59,593 nt of DNA from Lachnospiraceae bacterium (GTDB taxonomy: Bacteria; Bacillota; Clostridia; Lachnospirales; Lachnospiraceae): the NCBI GenBank assembly GCA_024697225.1, contig JAILGA010000131.1, forward strand, positions 1 to 59,593, read 5' to 3'. The translations under genes were made by a program, and so were the position numbers. Below, piece after piece: positions 8,582 to 18,195 of this stretch (position 1 is its first letter; the number at the start of each line of letters is the position of its first letter). The notes under the pieces are model-generated. The model saw only the letters and a program-made list of their open reading frames with translations, was not told where the DNA came from and ran no database searches.

Positions 8582-10106
8582 ACATTCAAAACATCACGGG
8601 AAAGGGTCGGCGGTCTACCTGATCCTGCTCTTTCCGATACTGATCATTGGCATTGCCGGGTCATCCCTGCTTGACTGGTTTAATAAGACCTTCGGAGTGA
8701 CCTTCGAAGAGATGATCTATACGATCAAGAGTCCGTTAAAGGGTGCGGACACTCATTTCCTGAGAAATGCTCTCATATATTGCCTGCCTGCCGCAGCTGC
8801 CGCTTTGTTTATCTTTGCCGCTGCCTGTGCGGTTGTCACCGTAAAAAAGAAGCTGTCGGTCATTCTCGCGATCGGCAGCAGAAAAAAGTTAAAACTTGAG
8901 CTTCTTTCGATCTTAATGGTCCTTATGATCGTGGTTCCCTGTGTGCTTTGCGTGACAACCTTTCACAATGTGAACAAAACCCTCCGGATATCCGAATATC
9001 TTTATTCCAGGACACATGAAACGGACATATATGACAGATACTATGTATTTCCGGATGCCGGGAATATACGTTCATCTCAGAAAAGAAATCTCCTCCTCAT
9101 ATATCTCGAGAGCATGGAAACAACCTATGCTTCCGTTGAAGACGGAGGCAGGCAGCCGGATGTGAACTATATCCCCGGTCTCACAGCCCTTGCAAAGAAC
9201 AACATCTCTTTTTCAAACACCGATAAGCTGGGAGGTTTTCATTGCGGAACCGGCGCAACCTGGACCATAGCGGCCTTTTTTGCCTGTCAGTCGGGCATCC
9301 CCTTCAGCTTTCCCGTAGCCGGTAATGACGATTTTTCCGGAAGGGAATCTTTTGCGGGCGGTACGGTCATGCTCGGGGACATCCTGAAGGAAAAGGGCTA
9401 TTATCAGGAATTTCTCTGCGGTTCGGATGCGACCTTCGGCGGAAGGAAGGCGATGTTTGAACAGCATGGGGAATTCGATATATATGATCTGAATTCGGCG
9501 ATCAGGGACGGATATCTGACGGAGGATGAGACAGTCTGGTGGGGAGTGGAGGACAGACTTCTCTATGAGATCGCGAAGGACGAACTCACCCGGATCTCCG
9601 CAGGGGATGAACCCTTCAACCTCACGATGCTGACCGTGGATACGCACCATGTAGACGGCTGGGTGTGCCCTCTGTGTAAGAATGAATACCCCGACAGACT
9701 TGCCAATGTCGTTGCCTGTGCGGATGCGCAGATAACGGGCTTCATTGACTGGTGCCGCGAGCAGCCCTGGTATGACAGCACGGTAATTGTCATTCAGGGC
9801 GATCATCCCAGAATGGACAAGTCCCTTGTCAAAGGTGTGAAGAAATATGACAGAACGGTCTACAACTGCTTTATCAACGCGGCAGTCTGTCCTTCCGCAC
9901 CCGGTACCGCAAACAGGGAGTTCAATTCCTGCGATATGTTTCCCACGATCCTCGGAGCGATGGGCTTTGAAATTGACGGCGACAGACTCGGGCTTGGAAC
10001 AGATCTCTTCTCGGACAGAGAGACTTTAAGCGAGGAACTTGGATATAAATATCTGAACTCGGAGTTAAAGAATTATTCGTCGTTCTATGTCAATAATTTC
10101 TATTAG
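8571..10106 (+). CDS. LTA synthase/OpgB-like membrane phosphoglycerol transferase (sulfatase fold)
   Basis: A 511-residue protein with about three N-terminal membrane helices and an extracellular alkaline-phosphatase-superfamily domain. Metal and nucleophile motifs are visible: LESME near residue 178, GTGATWTIA near 226 with the probable catalytic threonine, VDTHH, and GDHPRMDKS near 410. The stretch around GTGATWTIAAFFACQSGIPF resembles OpgB/MdoB more than LtaS. Such enzymes move phosphoglycerol, or related head groups, from lipids to glycans outside the membrane. The start is GTG 8571, overlapping the previous gene. The acceptor is unknown. The surface-glycan cluster next door suggests a cell-envelope polymer. 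Confidence 0.85.
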   Translation: MGNRHSKHHGKGSAVYLILLFPILIIGIAGSSLLDWFNKTFGVTFEEMIYTIKSPLKGADTHFLRNALIYCLPAAAAALFIFAAACAVVTVKKKLSVILAIGSRKKLKLELLSILMVLMIVVPCVLCVTTFHNVNKTLRISEYLYSRTHETDIYDRYYVFPDAGNIRSSQKRNLLLIYLESMETTYASVEDGGRQPDVNYIPGLTALAKNNISFSNTDKLGGFHCGTGATWTIAAFFACQSGIPFSFPVAGNDDFSGRESFAGGTVMLGDILKEKGYYQEFLCGSDATFGGRKAMFEQHGEFDIYDLNSAIRDGYLTEDETVWWGVEDRLLYEIAKDELTRISAGDEPFNLTMLTVDTHHVDGWVCPLCKNEYPDRLANVVACADAQITGFIDWCREQPWYDSTVIVIQGDHPRMDKSLVKGVKKYDRTVYNCFINAAVCPSAPGTANREFNSCDMFPTILGAMGFEIDGDRLGLGTDLFSDRETLSEELGYKYLNSELKNYSSFYVNNFY

Positions 10107-10146
10107 GTTTTTTCAGTCCGTCTGCCTGATCCATTCGTTGTCGGTA

Positions 10147-11307
10147 TTATCGGTATAGATCAGAAGGAATGCCGAAGCATCTTCCTATCACCTCAAGATA
10201 CTTCGCGGCGATCGTATTCCTGTCATATACGGAAATATCCAGCTCTCCGGAGCGGTTGGAGGGCTCTTTCATAATGCGGATCCACTCATCCGTATCATAG
10301 GGATCCGACACGTAGTCGGCCAGTTCCTGTGTCACCTCGGGAATGCAGGCACAGCGCGTGGTAATGACAGGGGCACCCAGTATCATCGCTTCTATGGGCG
10401 GGATGCCGAAGCCCTCAAAAATGCTCGGGAAGAGAAATGCTCTCGAATGGCTGCACAGGGCATTTCTTTCCGCATCACTCACAAAGCCTGTCAGCGTCAC
10501 CTGATCTTCCAGCTTTAATTCGGCGAGCAGTCTGTTCACCTCGTCAGAGGCATTGCCTTTTATCCCGGATATAAGCAGTCTGCAGGGTATATCCTCACCC
10601 CGGTCCCTGATGGCGGCGAATACTTTGAGAAGAGTCACCGTATTCTTGTGAGGTATCATCTGTGAGAGAGTGTAGAAATATTTTCCGTCTTCTATGCCGT
10701 AGCGTTTCTCAAGTGCCTCAAAATCCGCCTGTTCATCGGGGTTCAGCGTGACGGGATCATATATTGTTTCAAGACGTTCCGGTCTAAAACCGAGCGTCTT
10801 CACGATATCATCCCTCACGAAACCGGATATACAGATATTTATCAGGGATTTTTTTCTGCATGACCTCCAGATCATCCTTGAATAAGCGACCTCGTGAAAA
10901 GGATGATATTCCGGGTAGTGATAAGCCTGGATATCATGAACGGTCGTTATATATCTGATACCGAAGTCAAAATACGGTCTGTCGTAGACCGGAGAGAAGC
11001 AGTATTTAAGACCGTTTTTCTTAAGAAAGCCCGCAAGAAAGAAGTTCTGCCACAATATCCGCCCCGATATGCCCGCGGAGTCGACAGGCGCCGTAAGGAG
11101 AGAAAACCGCCCGTCATCCGCGTAGCGCAAAAAGGTTTCGGCGTTGTCGCGGGATACAACAAGGACAGCATGAAAAGAGCTCTTCAGTTCAAGCCAGCCA
11201 TCGAGAATATGTCTGACTACGACCTCTGTTCCGCCGACTTTGCCGGGGCGTACCCAGAGCAGATCGACCGCAAATTCCGGGTTTTGGTTCCCTGCTTTAT
11301 CTGACAT
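10147..11307 (-). CDS. Glycosyltransferase family 4 (GT-B)
   Basis: A 386-residue retaining GT-B glycosyltransferase. The N-terminal half has RPGKVGGTEVVVRHI. The C-terminal donor domain has the EX7E motif in FPSIFEGFGIPPIEAM (around 292-307) and MIPHKNTVTLL. No membrane helices are seen, so it acts in the cytoplasm on a membrane-linked or soluble acceptor. The ATG at 11307 follows GAGGAA. It is the last gene of a minus-strand run behind two LicD genes. Donor sugar and linkage cannot be told from the sequence. Confidence 0.88.
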   Translation of the reverse strand: MSDKAGNQNPEFAVDLLWVRPGKVGGTEVVVRHILDGWLELKSSFHAVLVVSRDNAETFLRYADDGRFSLLTAPVDSAGISGRILWQNFFLAGFLKKNGLKYCFSPVYDRPYFDFGIRYITTVHDIQAYHYPEYHPFHEVAYSRMIWRSCRKKSLINICISGFVRDDIVKTLGFRPERLETIYDPVTLNPDEQADFEALEKRYGIEDGKYFYTLSQMIPHKNTVTLLKVFAAIRDRGEDIPCRLLISGIKGNASDEVNRLLAELKLEDQVTLTGFVSDAERNALCSHSRAFLFPSIFEGFGIPPIEAMILGAPVITTRCACIPEVTQELADYVSDPYDTDEWIRIMKEPSNRSGELDISVYDRNTIAAKYLEVIGRCFGIPSDLYR

Positions 11308-11357
11308 GTTCAGCTTTTCCTCATCTTATGATGCATCCCGGATCGGAATCCGTAAGC

Positions 11358-12224
11358 TCACTCTGCATTGCAGCGATAGGCATGGATCGCGTGAACCGTG
11401 CGTTTGTCTTCGGGCGGGAGAGTCATGTAATCGCCGTAATATGATCTGAGATATGAGTCGTAATCCGCGACGGCATGAAAGGTATGGCCCTCAAATTCAA
11501 CTTCCGTCCGGCGCTCATAGTCTTCTTTTTTCACGATCCCCCGGTCCCCGTACAGGCTCCAGACAAGTATTCCCACATTTTTTGCCGTATCATAGGGATT
11601 TTTTCTTGCGTTTGTATCAAGCCATCTCCGGCAGCGTTCGGCTCCGTAAAGGCGGGAGAGCGGTATCAGCACCAGTTTGACGAGCATGGCGGGAATGGTG
11701 GTTCCGGTTCCCCATTTTGCCATGCAGTTTAAGAGAGTGAGCTTTATCATATTCGCCCGCCAAAAAAGGCGTCTGTTCATTTCCGGATCATCATATACTC
11801 CGTCGACAGGAAACACGTCGATCCAGATATGGCCGCCCGTTTCCTGCGAGAGGTAATCCGTTTTCACAACAGTTGTAAGGTCATATATCTTCATAAAAGG
11901 AAAGGCATATTCACCGTTTTCCATGCAGGATACATGCAGATTGGGAGGGAGAAAATCCTCCTGTTTCGAAAGCTCGACAACGCGGTCGTATTCCGGTCTC
12001 GGAAGGGCGACATCTATGTCGTCATCCCATGGAATAAAGCCTTTGTGACGGATGGCACCCAACAGGGTTCCGTATGCGAGATACATATGAAGGCCGTTTT
12101 TATCGCAGGCGTCACGGAAGCTCAACAGGATATCCAGTTCGGCTTTTTTAATCTCGTCCGGGGTAAGGGCCTGTTTTTCTGCTTCATGCGCTATTGAACT
12201 GTCTTTTCTGGAGAGATCGTTCAT
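11358..12224 (-). CDS. LicD-family phosphotransferase (first of two)
   Basis: A 288-residue LicD-family protein. It carries the family core YLAYGTLLGAIRHKGFIPWDDDIDV near residues 50-72, with the metal-binding aspartates in WDDDID. The C-terminal YYGDYMTLPPEDKR is typical. LicD enzymes transfer phosphocholine from CDP-choline to surface glycans. Given the phosphonate genes nearby, the donor here may be a CMP-phosphonate (inference). The ATG lies 12 bases after the stop of the upstream LicD gene. The AGGAGG there is about 16 bases before the ATG, an unusually long spacing. Confidence 0.9.
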   Translation of the reverse strand: MNDLSRKDSSIAHEAEKQALTPDEIKKAELDILLSFRDACDKNGLHMYLAYGTLLGAIRHKGFIPWDDDIDVALPRPEYDRVVELSKQEDFLPPNLHVSCMENGEYAFPFMKIYDLTTVVKTDYLSQETGGHIWIDVFPVDGVYDDPEMNRRLFWRANMIKLTLLNCMAKWGTGTTIPAMLVKLVLIPLSRLYGAERCRRWLDTNARKNPYDTAKNVGILVWSLYGDRGIVKKEDYERRTEVEFEGHTFHAVADYDSYLRSYYGDYMTLPPEDKRTVHAIHAYRCNAE

Positions 12225-12235
12225 GGATACAGACT

Positions 12236-13081
12236 TCAGGACCTCCTGTAAAGACGATAGTTGTGCTTTGCTATGCGCTTGTCCTCGGGGGGAAGCGTCA
12301 TGTAATCGCCGTACTGCGCTGTCAGGAAATCTTCCGGTTCGACAGGTACATTGACCTCGATATCTTCGAAGGGGAGTTTTTTCACCTGTTCAAGGCATTT
12401 TTTGCGGTAGGAGTGATAATCACTCACCCAGATCAGACTTCCCACATATTCACTTTCTTCTATGGGAAAGACTTTTGCCAGATCATCCAGATCATTCAGT
12501 AGTTTTTTTCCGTATCCGGCCATAAAAAAGACAGTGCAGAACCCCCAGCCTATAAACGACAGTATTTTCGCAAGGCCTCTTTTTTTTGTAAATGCGGGGA
12601 GGGTGACCAGATGGAGCCTGTCGAGCGTCTTTTTCCGCCTGACGCCAAGAACCTCCATTGCTTCCTCTCTTGTGTTTCCCGCTCCGTCAATGGGATGTAT
12701 ATCGAGAAACAGACCTATGCCCGTATCGTGCTGAAGGTTCGTTTCCATTCTGTATCTGGTATCACAGAAACGGCCTATGGTCATGAGGTACGTGGGGGGC
12801 ATACTGTGTCTGGTGATAAAGCGGAAAGGATAAAGTTCTTTTTCATGAGCGGTACAGTAGGAGGCGAAGCGCTCATATTCGGGGCGGAGCATCATGATAT
12901 CGCAGTCATCGTCCCATGGAATAAAGCCCTGATGCCTTACGGCACCTAAAAGTGTTCCGTAAGCCAGCATATACTGGACGTCTGCCGCTTCGCATACTTC
13001 GATCAGTTTTTTCAACAGCACCATTGTCGCATCGTGGAGCTCTTCGGGCGTCATAGGCGGCTGCTTGGGGTCTCTTTTCAT
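12236..13081 (-). CDS. LicD-family phosphotransferase (second of two)
   Basis: A protein of about 281 residues, a clear paralogue of its neighbour: MLAYGTLLGAVRHQGFIPW with WDDDCDI near residue 65, and YGDYMTLPPEDKR at the end. It is first in the minus-strand LicD-LicD-GT4 operon. The frame is open to GTG 13087, but ATG 13081 fits the promoter copy at 13091-13119 best. No ribosome site precedes the ATG, which lies only nine bases after the TAATCT box, suggesting a leaderless message. Two LicD copies could act on different sugar positions or different donors. Confidence 0.88.
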   Translation of the reverse strand: MKRDPKQPPMTPEELHDATMVLLKKLIEVCEAADVQYMLAYGTLLGAVRHQGFIPWDDDCDIMMLRPEYERFASYCTAHEKELYPFRFITRHSMPPTYLMTIGRFCDTRYRMETNLQHDTGIGLFLDIHPIDGAGNTREEAMEVLGVRRKKTLDRLHLVTLPAFTKKRGLAKILSFIGWGFCTVFFMAGYGKKLLNDLDDLAKVFPIEESEYVGSLIWVSDYHSYRKKCLEQVKKLPFEDIEVNVPVEPEDFLTAQYGDYMTLPPEDKRIAKHNYRLYRRS

Positions 13082-13090
13082 CACCACTAA

Positions 13091-13119
13091 AGATTAACAT
13101 TGATACCGGAAAGCGTCAA
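13091..13119 (-). promoter_or_regulatory. TTGACG-N17-TAATCT promoter, LicD operon copy
   Basis: Read on the minus strand: TTGACG (13119-13114), 17 bases, TAATCT (13096-13091), then nine bases to ATG 13081. It mirrors the copy at 13139-13167, and the outer heptamers GCGTCAA and TTGACGC form an inverted repeat. No ribosome site is present. Confidence 0.6.
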
Positions 13120-13138
13120 GAAGCGCCATTTCGAAACA

Positions 13139-13167
13139 TTGACGCAAAATGGAAGAGGTGGTAATCT
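13139..13167 (+). promoter_or_regulatory. TTGACG-N17-TAATCT promoter, ABC exporter copy
   Basis: TTGACG (13139-13144), 17 bases, TAATCT (13162-13167), then 11 bases to ATG 13179. It is identical in both hexamers and in spacing to the divergent copy and to the copy at 21143-21171. The start codon lacks a ribosome site, so a leaderless transcript is likely. Confidence 0.6.
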
Positions 13168-13178
13168 ATGGAAGTGTT

Positions 13179-14984
13179 ATGAAACAGGAAGAAACAGTCG
13201 CTCCGATAGCGAAAAAAGATATTCTCGGAAAACTGATGTACATACTCACGCCGCAGCAGAAGAGCTATGGCGTGCTTGTGCTGTTCTGCTCTCTTGTGGG
13301 TGCTCTTTTTGAGACTCTGGGTGTCTCCATAATCTATAATCTCGTTCAGGCTATGGTGAATCCGCAGGATCTCTTTGATCATCCCGTATTGGGACCGATC
13401 CTTGGGCTCTTCGGCATCGGAACCTCCTCCGGTGCAGTCTGGATGACCTGCATTCTCGCAGCGCTTCTGTATATCGTAAAGAATATCTATCTCGTAGCGC
13501 TCATCTGGCTCAGGAATAAATACGCCTGCAAGATAAGACGGGAGCTCTCCATAAAGATAATCAGATCATATATGCACAGGGATTATCCGTTCTTCCTGAA
13601 GGTCACTACCGGTGAACTCCTCCAGTGCTCAAGAGCTGATGTCGACGGCGTATACAACATAGTAAATCAGCTGTTCAAGCTTATCATAGATGCTGCGACC
13701 ACCACCTTCATCTTTGCATATATCATATATACCGATACCGCGATGGCACTATGCGTCATCGCGCTGGGCATGCTGTGCCTTATCCTTGTGACCGGGATCT
13801 TCCGCAAAAGAGTCCGCATCATGGGTAAGCGGAGCCGCGAGAGTAAGGCTATACTCAATCAGTATCTCCTTCAGGCTTACAACGGGATAAAGGAGATCAT
13901 GGTTAAACGCACGCAGCCGTTCTTTGTGGACAGTTACAGAAAAGAATACCTGCGCTACCAGAAGACTCAAATAAGCAGCAATATAGCAAAAGAATCCCCT
14001 GTCAATCTCATAGAGGCGGTCAGTGTCGCGGGCATCATGATAGCGCTGGGCTTTCGCATGAACAGTGTGACGGATTCGATCAATTTTGTGCCCAAGCTCG
14101 CAGCTTTTGCTCTGGCAGCCTTCAGGATCCTGCCGAGCCTCGGAAAGATCTCTTCATCGTTCAATTTCATCACATATCGCTCGGCTTCTCTTGACAAGAC
14201 CTTTAATACGCTTAAGGAGGTCGAGGCCGAGGAAGCTTTGAGAAAGAAAAAGACACCGGTCACGGAGACAGATGAGGACAAGAACCTGCGCTTTGCAAAC
14301 GAGCTTGTTCTTAAGGATGTGACCTGGCATTATGAGGGAATAGACAAAAATGTTCTGGACGGTCTTGACCTGACGATCAGAAAGGGCACTTCCGTGGGTA
14401 TCATGGGATCCTCCGGCGCGGGAAAGACCACTCTTATGGATGTGATCTTAAGTCTGCTGAAGCCCCAGGGCGGAAGGATAGAGGTCGACGGCCGGGATGT
14501 GCACGAGATCCCCACGGCCTGGGCAAGAATGATCGGATATGTGCCGCAGAGTATCTACATGACGGATGATACGATCAGAAACAACGTTGCTTTCGGACTC
14601 TATCCCGGAGAGATCGATGACGAACAGGTATGGCGGGCGCTCAGACAGGCGCAGATAGACGTTTTTGTGAAAGATCTGCCGAACGGTCTCGACACTAAAG
14701 TCGGCGACCGAGGAGTGCGGTTTTCGGGCGGTCAGAGGCAGCGGATAGCCATAGCCAGGGCGCTGTACTACGATCCGGATATACTGGTCTTTGATGAGGC
14801 CACGTCCGCCCTCGATAATGAGACGGAGGCTGCCGTCATGGAGTCCGTGGATTCCCTTCAGCGCTCCAAGACGCTTATCATCGTGGCGCACAGGCTGAGT
14901 ACATTAAAGAATTGTGACGAGATATATGAGATACATGACGGAAAGGCGTTCCTTCGCGACAAGGACGAAATATTCCGGAGCTGA
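13179..14984 (+). CDS. ABC exporter (fused permease and ATPase), lipid/glycan type
   Basis: A half-size ABC exporter of about 601 residues. The first ~330 residues hold the transmembrane domain. The ATPase part has Walker A GSSGAGKTT (about 410), signature FSGGQRQR (about 515), Walker B ILVFDEATSALD (about 535) and the switch histidine in VAHRLST. It would act as a homodimer and move a lipid-linked molecule outward, like MsbA/PglK-type flippases. It heads the plus-strand phosphonate genes, so the cargo is probably the phosphonate-bearing glycan precursor (inference). An earlier in-frame ATG at 13149 lies inside the proposed promoter, so ATG 13179 (MKQEETV) is preferred. Confidence 0.9.
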   Translation: MKQEETVAPIAKKDILGKLMYILTPQQKSYGVLVLFCSLVGALFETLGVSIIYNLVQAMVNPQDLFDHPVLGPILGLFGIGTSSGAVWMTCILAALLYIVKNIYLVALIWLRNKYACKIRRELSIKIIRSYMHRDYPFFLKVTTGELLQCSRADVDGVYNIVNQLFKLIIDAATTTFIFAYIIYTDTAMALCVIALGMLCLILVTGIFRKRVRIMGKRSRESKAILNQYLLQAYNGIKEIMVKRTQPFFVDSYRKEYLRYQKTQISSNIAKESPVNLIEAVSVAGIMIALGFRMNSVTDSINFVPKLAAFALAAFRILPSLGKISSSFNFITYRSASLDKTFNTLKEVEAEEALRKKKTPVTETDEDKNLRFANELVLKDVTWHYEGIDKNVLDGLDLTIRKGTSVGIMGSSGAGKTTLMDVILSLLKPQGGRIEVDGRDVHEIPTAWARMIGYVPQSIYMTDDTIRNNVAFGLYPGEIDDEQVWRALRQAQIDVFVKDLPNGLDTKVGDRGVRFSGGQRQRIAIARALYYDPDILVFDEATSALDNETEAAVMESVDSLQRSKTLIIVAHRLSTLKNCDEIYEIHDGKAFLRDKDEIFRS

Positions 14985-15014
14985 GACAATGAGTTGTATA
15001 ACAGGAGGCAGGAA

Positions 15015-17027
15015 ATGAAAGCACTTATATTGAATTCCGGTACCGGCAGCCGAATGGGCGTTCTCACAAGCGAGCATCCAAAGTGCATGACCGAGGTATC
15101 ACCTACGGAGACGATCCTATCCAGGCAGTTAAATATGCTGGCTGACGCGGGCATAAAGGATGTGGTGATCACTACCGGTAAGTTCGACAATGTGCTGATG
15201 GATTACTGTAGGGCGCTCGATCTGCCGCTGAACATAAGCTTCGTAAAGAATAAGGATTACGATAAGACCAATTATATTTACTCCATTTACTGTGCAAGAG
15301 AGCAGCTTACGGGCGAGGACATCCTCCTGATGCACGGGGATCTGGTGTTTGGGAGCGAGGCTTTAGACCTCCTTCTTGCCTGTGTAGGAAGCGGCATGAC
15401 AGTGAGTTCGACTCTTCCTCTCCCGGAGAAGGATTTCAAGGCCGTGATCGAAGACGGTTTCGTCCGCAAGGTCGGGATAGAGTTCTTTGACGATGCCATG
15501 GCTGCACAGCCTCTCTACAAGCTTGCCAAAGAGGACTGGCAGGCCTGGCTCGACGAGATATCCGCATTCTGCGAGCGGGGCGAAACAAAAGTATACGCCG
15601 AGAACGCACTGAATCAGATCGGTGGCGGACTGAAGATAAAAGCCGTTGATGTCGGTGATCTTCTCTGCGCGGAGATAGATAACGCCGAGGATCTGGCTGC
15701 GGTCTCGGAAAAGCTGAAAAAGCTGGAAAACCGCTCCGTTTACGTCTGCCTTTCCACCGACATTCTCCACGGGGGTCACATGCGGATACTAAAGCGCGCG
15801 GCGAGGCTCGGAAAGCTCACCGTGGGCGTCATGACAGACGAAGCGGTCGCAAGCTACAAGCGGTATCCGTTAGTTCCCTATGAAGAGAGGGCGGCGCTTC
15901 TCGCCGGTGTTTCGGGAGTCTGTCGTGTGGTGCCGCAGAACAGCTTAAGCTACCGCGAGAACATCGAAAAATTCAAGCCCGATATCGTGGTACACGGCGA
16001 CAACTGGGCACATAATTTCCAGAAACCCGTCCGGGAGGAGGTGATCTCGCTGCTTAAGGAATACGGCGGAGAGCTGCGCGAGTTCCCCTATTCGGACGAT
16101 CCCAAATATGCGCACTTAGACGACAGAGCCAGGGCGGAGCTCTCACTTCCCGACATGAGAAGAGCCAGACTTAAGAAGATGATAGCCGACAAGGGACTGA
16201 TCACTGCCATGGAGGCGCACAGCGGCCTCACCGGTCTTCTTGTCGAAAACACCGTGGTCTATGAGAATGGTCAGGCCAGACAGTTTGATGCCATGTGGGT
16301 CAGTTCTCTGTGCGACTCCACTGAAAAGGGAAAGCCCGATATCGAGCTGGTCGACATGACATCGCGTTTCCGCACCATCGATGATCTGATGGAGGTCACG
16401 ACCAAGCCGATCATCTTTGACGGCGACACAGGCGGCCTGAAGGAACACTTTGTATACACCGTGCGCACTCTTGAGCGTATGGGCGTCTCGATGATCATCA
16501 TCGAAGACAAGATGGGCCTGAAGAAAAACTCCCTCTTCGGCACGGAGGTCCGGCAGACGCAGGACAGCATAGAAAACTTCAGTGAGAAGATAAGAGCGGG
16601 CAAAGCGGCACAGAAGACGGGAGATTTCATGATCTGCGCGCGCATCGAGTCGCTTATCCTTGAGCAGGGACTTGAGGATGCGCTTGAGAGGGCATTCGCG
16701 TTTGCGGAAGCCGGGGCCGATGCCATAATGATACACAGCAGGAAGAAGGAGCCCGATGAGATATTTGCATTCGTGGAAGCCTTCAGAAAGAAGGACGACC
16801 ACACACCGATCGTTGTGGTGCCCACGTCCTTCAATTCGGTTACTGAAGAGGAATTCAAAAAGCGTGGCGTCAATGTGGTGATCTACGCCAATCAGCTTCT
16901 GCGCGCGGAGTTCCCCGCTATGGTAAAAACGGCGGAGACGATCCTTAAGAATCACCGCGCACAGGAGGCAGATTCGCTGCTGATGCCGTTCAAGGAGATC
17001 ATAAGGCTCATACCGGAAGACAACTGA
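15015..17027 (+). CDS. aepX: Nucleotidyltransferase / cytidylyltransferase-like / phosphoenolpyruvate mutase triple fusion
   Basis: A 670-residue protein with three domains. Residues 1-230 are a sugar-1-phosphate-type nucleotidyltransferase (GTGSRMG, HPKCM, MHGDLVF, EIDNAEDL), similar in form to LicC/PntC enzymes that make CDP- or CMP-activated head groups. Residues 235-365 are a cytidylyltransferase-like domain with HGGH near 252; the usual second catalytic motif (GIST-type) is not seen, so it may be inactive. Residues 378-670 are PEP mutase with the signature EDKMGLKKNS near 497-506, which forms the C-P bond of phosphonopyruvate. AGGAGG precedes ATG 15015. The decarboxylase follows. The fusion implies that the phosphonate is made and activated by one polypeptide. 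Confidence 0.93.
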   Translation: MKALILNSGTGSRMGVLTSEHPKCMTEVSPTETILSRQLNMLADAGIKDVVITTGKFDNVLMDYCRALDLPLNISFVKNKDYDKTNYIYSIYCAREQLTGEDILLMHGDLVFGSEALDLLLACVGSGMTVSSTLPLPEKDFKAVIEDGFVRKVGIEFFDDAMAAQPLYKLAKEDWQAWLDEISAFCERGETKVYAENALNQIGGGLKIKAVDVGDLLCAEIDNAEDLAAVSEKLKKLENRSVYVCLSTDILHGGHMRILKRAARLGKLTVGVMTDEAVASYKRYPLVPYEERAALLAGVSGVCRVVPQNSLSYRENIEKFKPDIVVHGDNWAHNFQKPVREEVISLLKEYGGELREFPYSDDPKYAHLDDRARAELSLPDMRRARLKKMIADKGLITAMEAHSGLTGLLVENTVVYENGQARQFDAMWVSSLCDSTEKGKPDIELVDMTSRFRTIDDLMEVTTKPIIFDGDTGGLKEHFVYTVRTLERMGVSMIIIEDKMGLKKNSLFGTEVRQTQDSIENFSEKIRAGKAAQKTGDFMICARIESLILEQGLEDALERAFAFAEAGADAIMIHSRKKEPDEIFAFVEAFRKKDDHTPIVVVPTSFNSVTEEEFKKRGVNVVIYANQLLRAEFPAMVKTAETILKNHRAQEADSLLMPFKEIIRLIPEDN

Positions 17028-17076
17028 GCCGCAAAACAGGAGATCATTTCAAAGTCATTTACAGGAGGATCATCAC

Positions 17077-18195
17077 ATGCGTGCAGAAGATCTGATCAGG
17101 ATAACAGGGGCTGATTTTTTTACGGGAGTACCGGACTCCCAGCTGAGGGCTCTTTGCGATGCCCTTATGAACCGCTACGGCATCGACCCGGAGCATCATG
17201 TGATAGCCGCCAATGAAGGCAACTGCACGGCTCTTGCTGCCGGAGTCCACCTTGCGACGGGCAAGGTTCCGGTGGTCTATATGCAGAATTCCGGCGAGGG
17301 AAATATCATCAATCCGGTCGCTTCACTTCTGAACGATAAAGTATACGCGATACCGATGCTCTTTATCATCGGCTGGCGCGGCGAACCGGGTGTGCATGAC
17401 GAGCCGCAGCATATCTACCAGGGAGCGGTGACGGTAAAGCTTCTGGATGATATGGACATAAAGAGTTATGTGATCGACAAAGACACGACAAACGAGCAGC
17501 TTGAAGAGGTGATGAAAGAATTCCGCGCTCTCTTTGCCGAGGGGAAGCAGGCGGCCTTTGTTGTAAAGAAGGGCGCCCTCACTTGTGATGAAAAGGTTTC
17601 CTACCGCAATGATCATGTGATGACAAGAGAGGAGATCATAGGCCACATTGCCGCGGTTTCAGGCAAAGATCCCATTGTATCGACAACGGGAAAGGCGAGC
17701 AGGGAGCTGTTCGAGATCAGGGAGGCCAGAGGCGACGGACACGGGCTGGATTTTCTCACGGTGGGCTCGATGGGTCACGCATCCTCGATAGCTCTGGGGG
17801 TTGCCATCAAATGCCCGGATAAGAGGATCTGGTGTATAGACGGCGACGGTGCGGCTCTCATGCACATGGGAGCGATGGCGGTGATCGGTTCAGGCGCACC
17901 GAAGAACCTGATCCACATAGTGATAAACAACGAAGCGCATGAAACTGTCGGCGGAATGCCCACGGTTGCGGGAAAGATCGATCTGATAGCGGCCGCAAAG
18001 GCCTTCGGGTATCCCGAGGCAGTGTCTGTCGACACGCCGGAGGCTCTTGATAAAGCGCTTGATGTGGCCAAAAATGCGGGAACACTCTTCTTCATAGAAG
18101 CCAGATGCTCCATCGGCGCCCGTGCGGACCTCGGCCGTCCCACCACAACAGCAAGAGAGAATAAAGAAGGGTTTATGAAGACCCTGTCTACATGA
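17077..18195 (+). CDS. aepY: Phosphonopyruvate decarboxylase
   Basis: A 372-residue thiamine-diphosphate enzyme that decarboxylates phosphonopyruvate to phosphonoacetaldehyde, making the PEP mutase step irreversible. Family marks: FTGVPDSQL at the start, [12 protein letters not shown] with the catalytic-type glutamate, [16 protein letters not shown], and the cofactor motif [10 protein letters not shown] near 255 ending in INNEAHE near 285. AGGAGG precedes the ATG. It lies 49 bases behind the PEP mutase gene. Its last eight bases overlap the end of the convergent GT2 gene. Confidence 0.95.
   Translation: MRAEDLIRITGADFFTGVPDSQLRALCDALMNRYGIDPEHHVIAANEGNCTALAAGVHLATGKVPVVYMQNSGEGNIINPVASLLNDKVYAIPMLFIIGWRGEPGVHDEPQHIYQGAVTVKLLDDMDIKSYVIDKDTTNEQLEEVMKEFRALFAEGKQAAFVVKKGALTCDEKVSYRNDHVMTREEIIGHIAAVSGKDPIVSTTGKASRELFEIREARGDGHGLDFLTVGSMGHASSIALGVAIKCPDKRIWCIDGDGAALMHMGAMAVIGSGAPKNLIHIVINNEAHETVGGMPTVAGKIDLIAAAKAFGYPEAVSVDTPEALDKALDVAKNAGTLFFIEARCSIGARADLGRPTTTARENKEGFMKTLST

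Noticed and set aside
16143-16955. 270-codon minus-strand frame inside the PEP mutase gene
   Set aside because: It lies opposite a gene with clear catalytic motifs and its translation is low in recognisable features; it is a codon-bias shadow.
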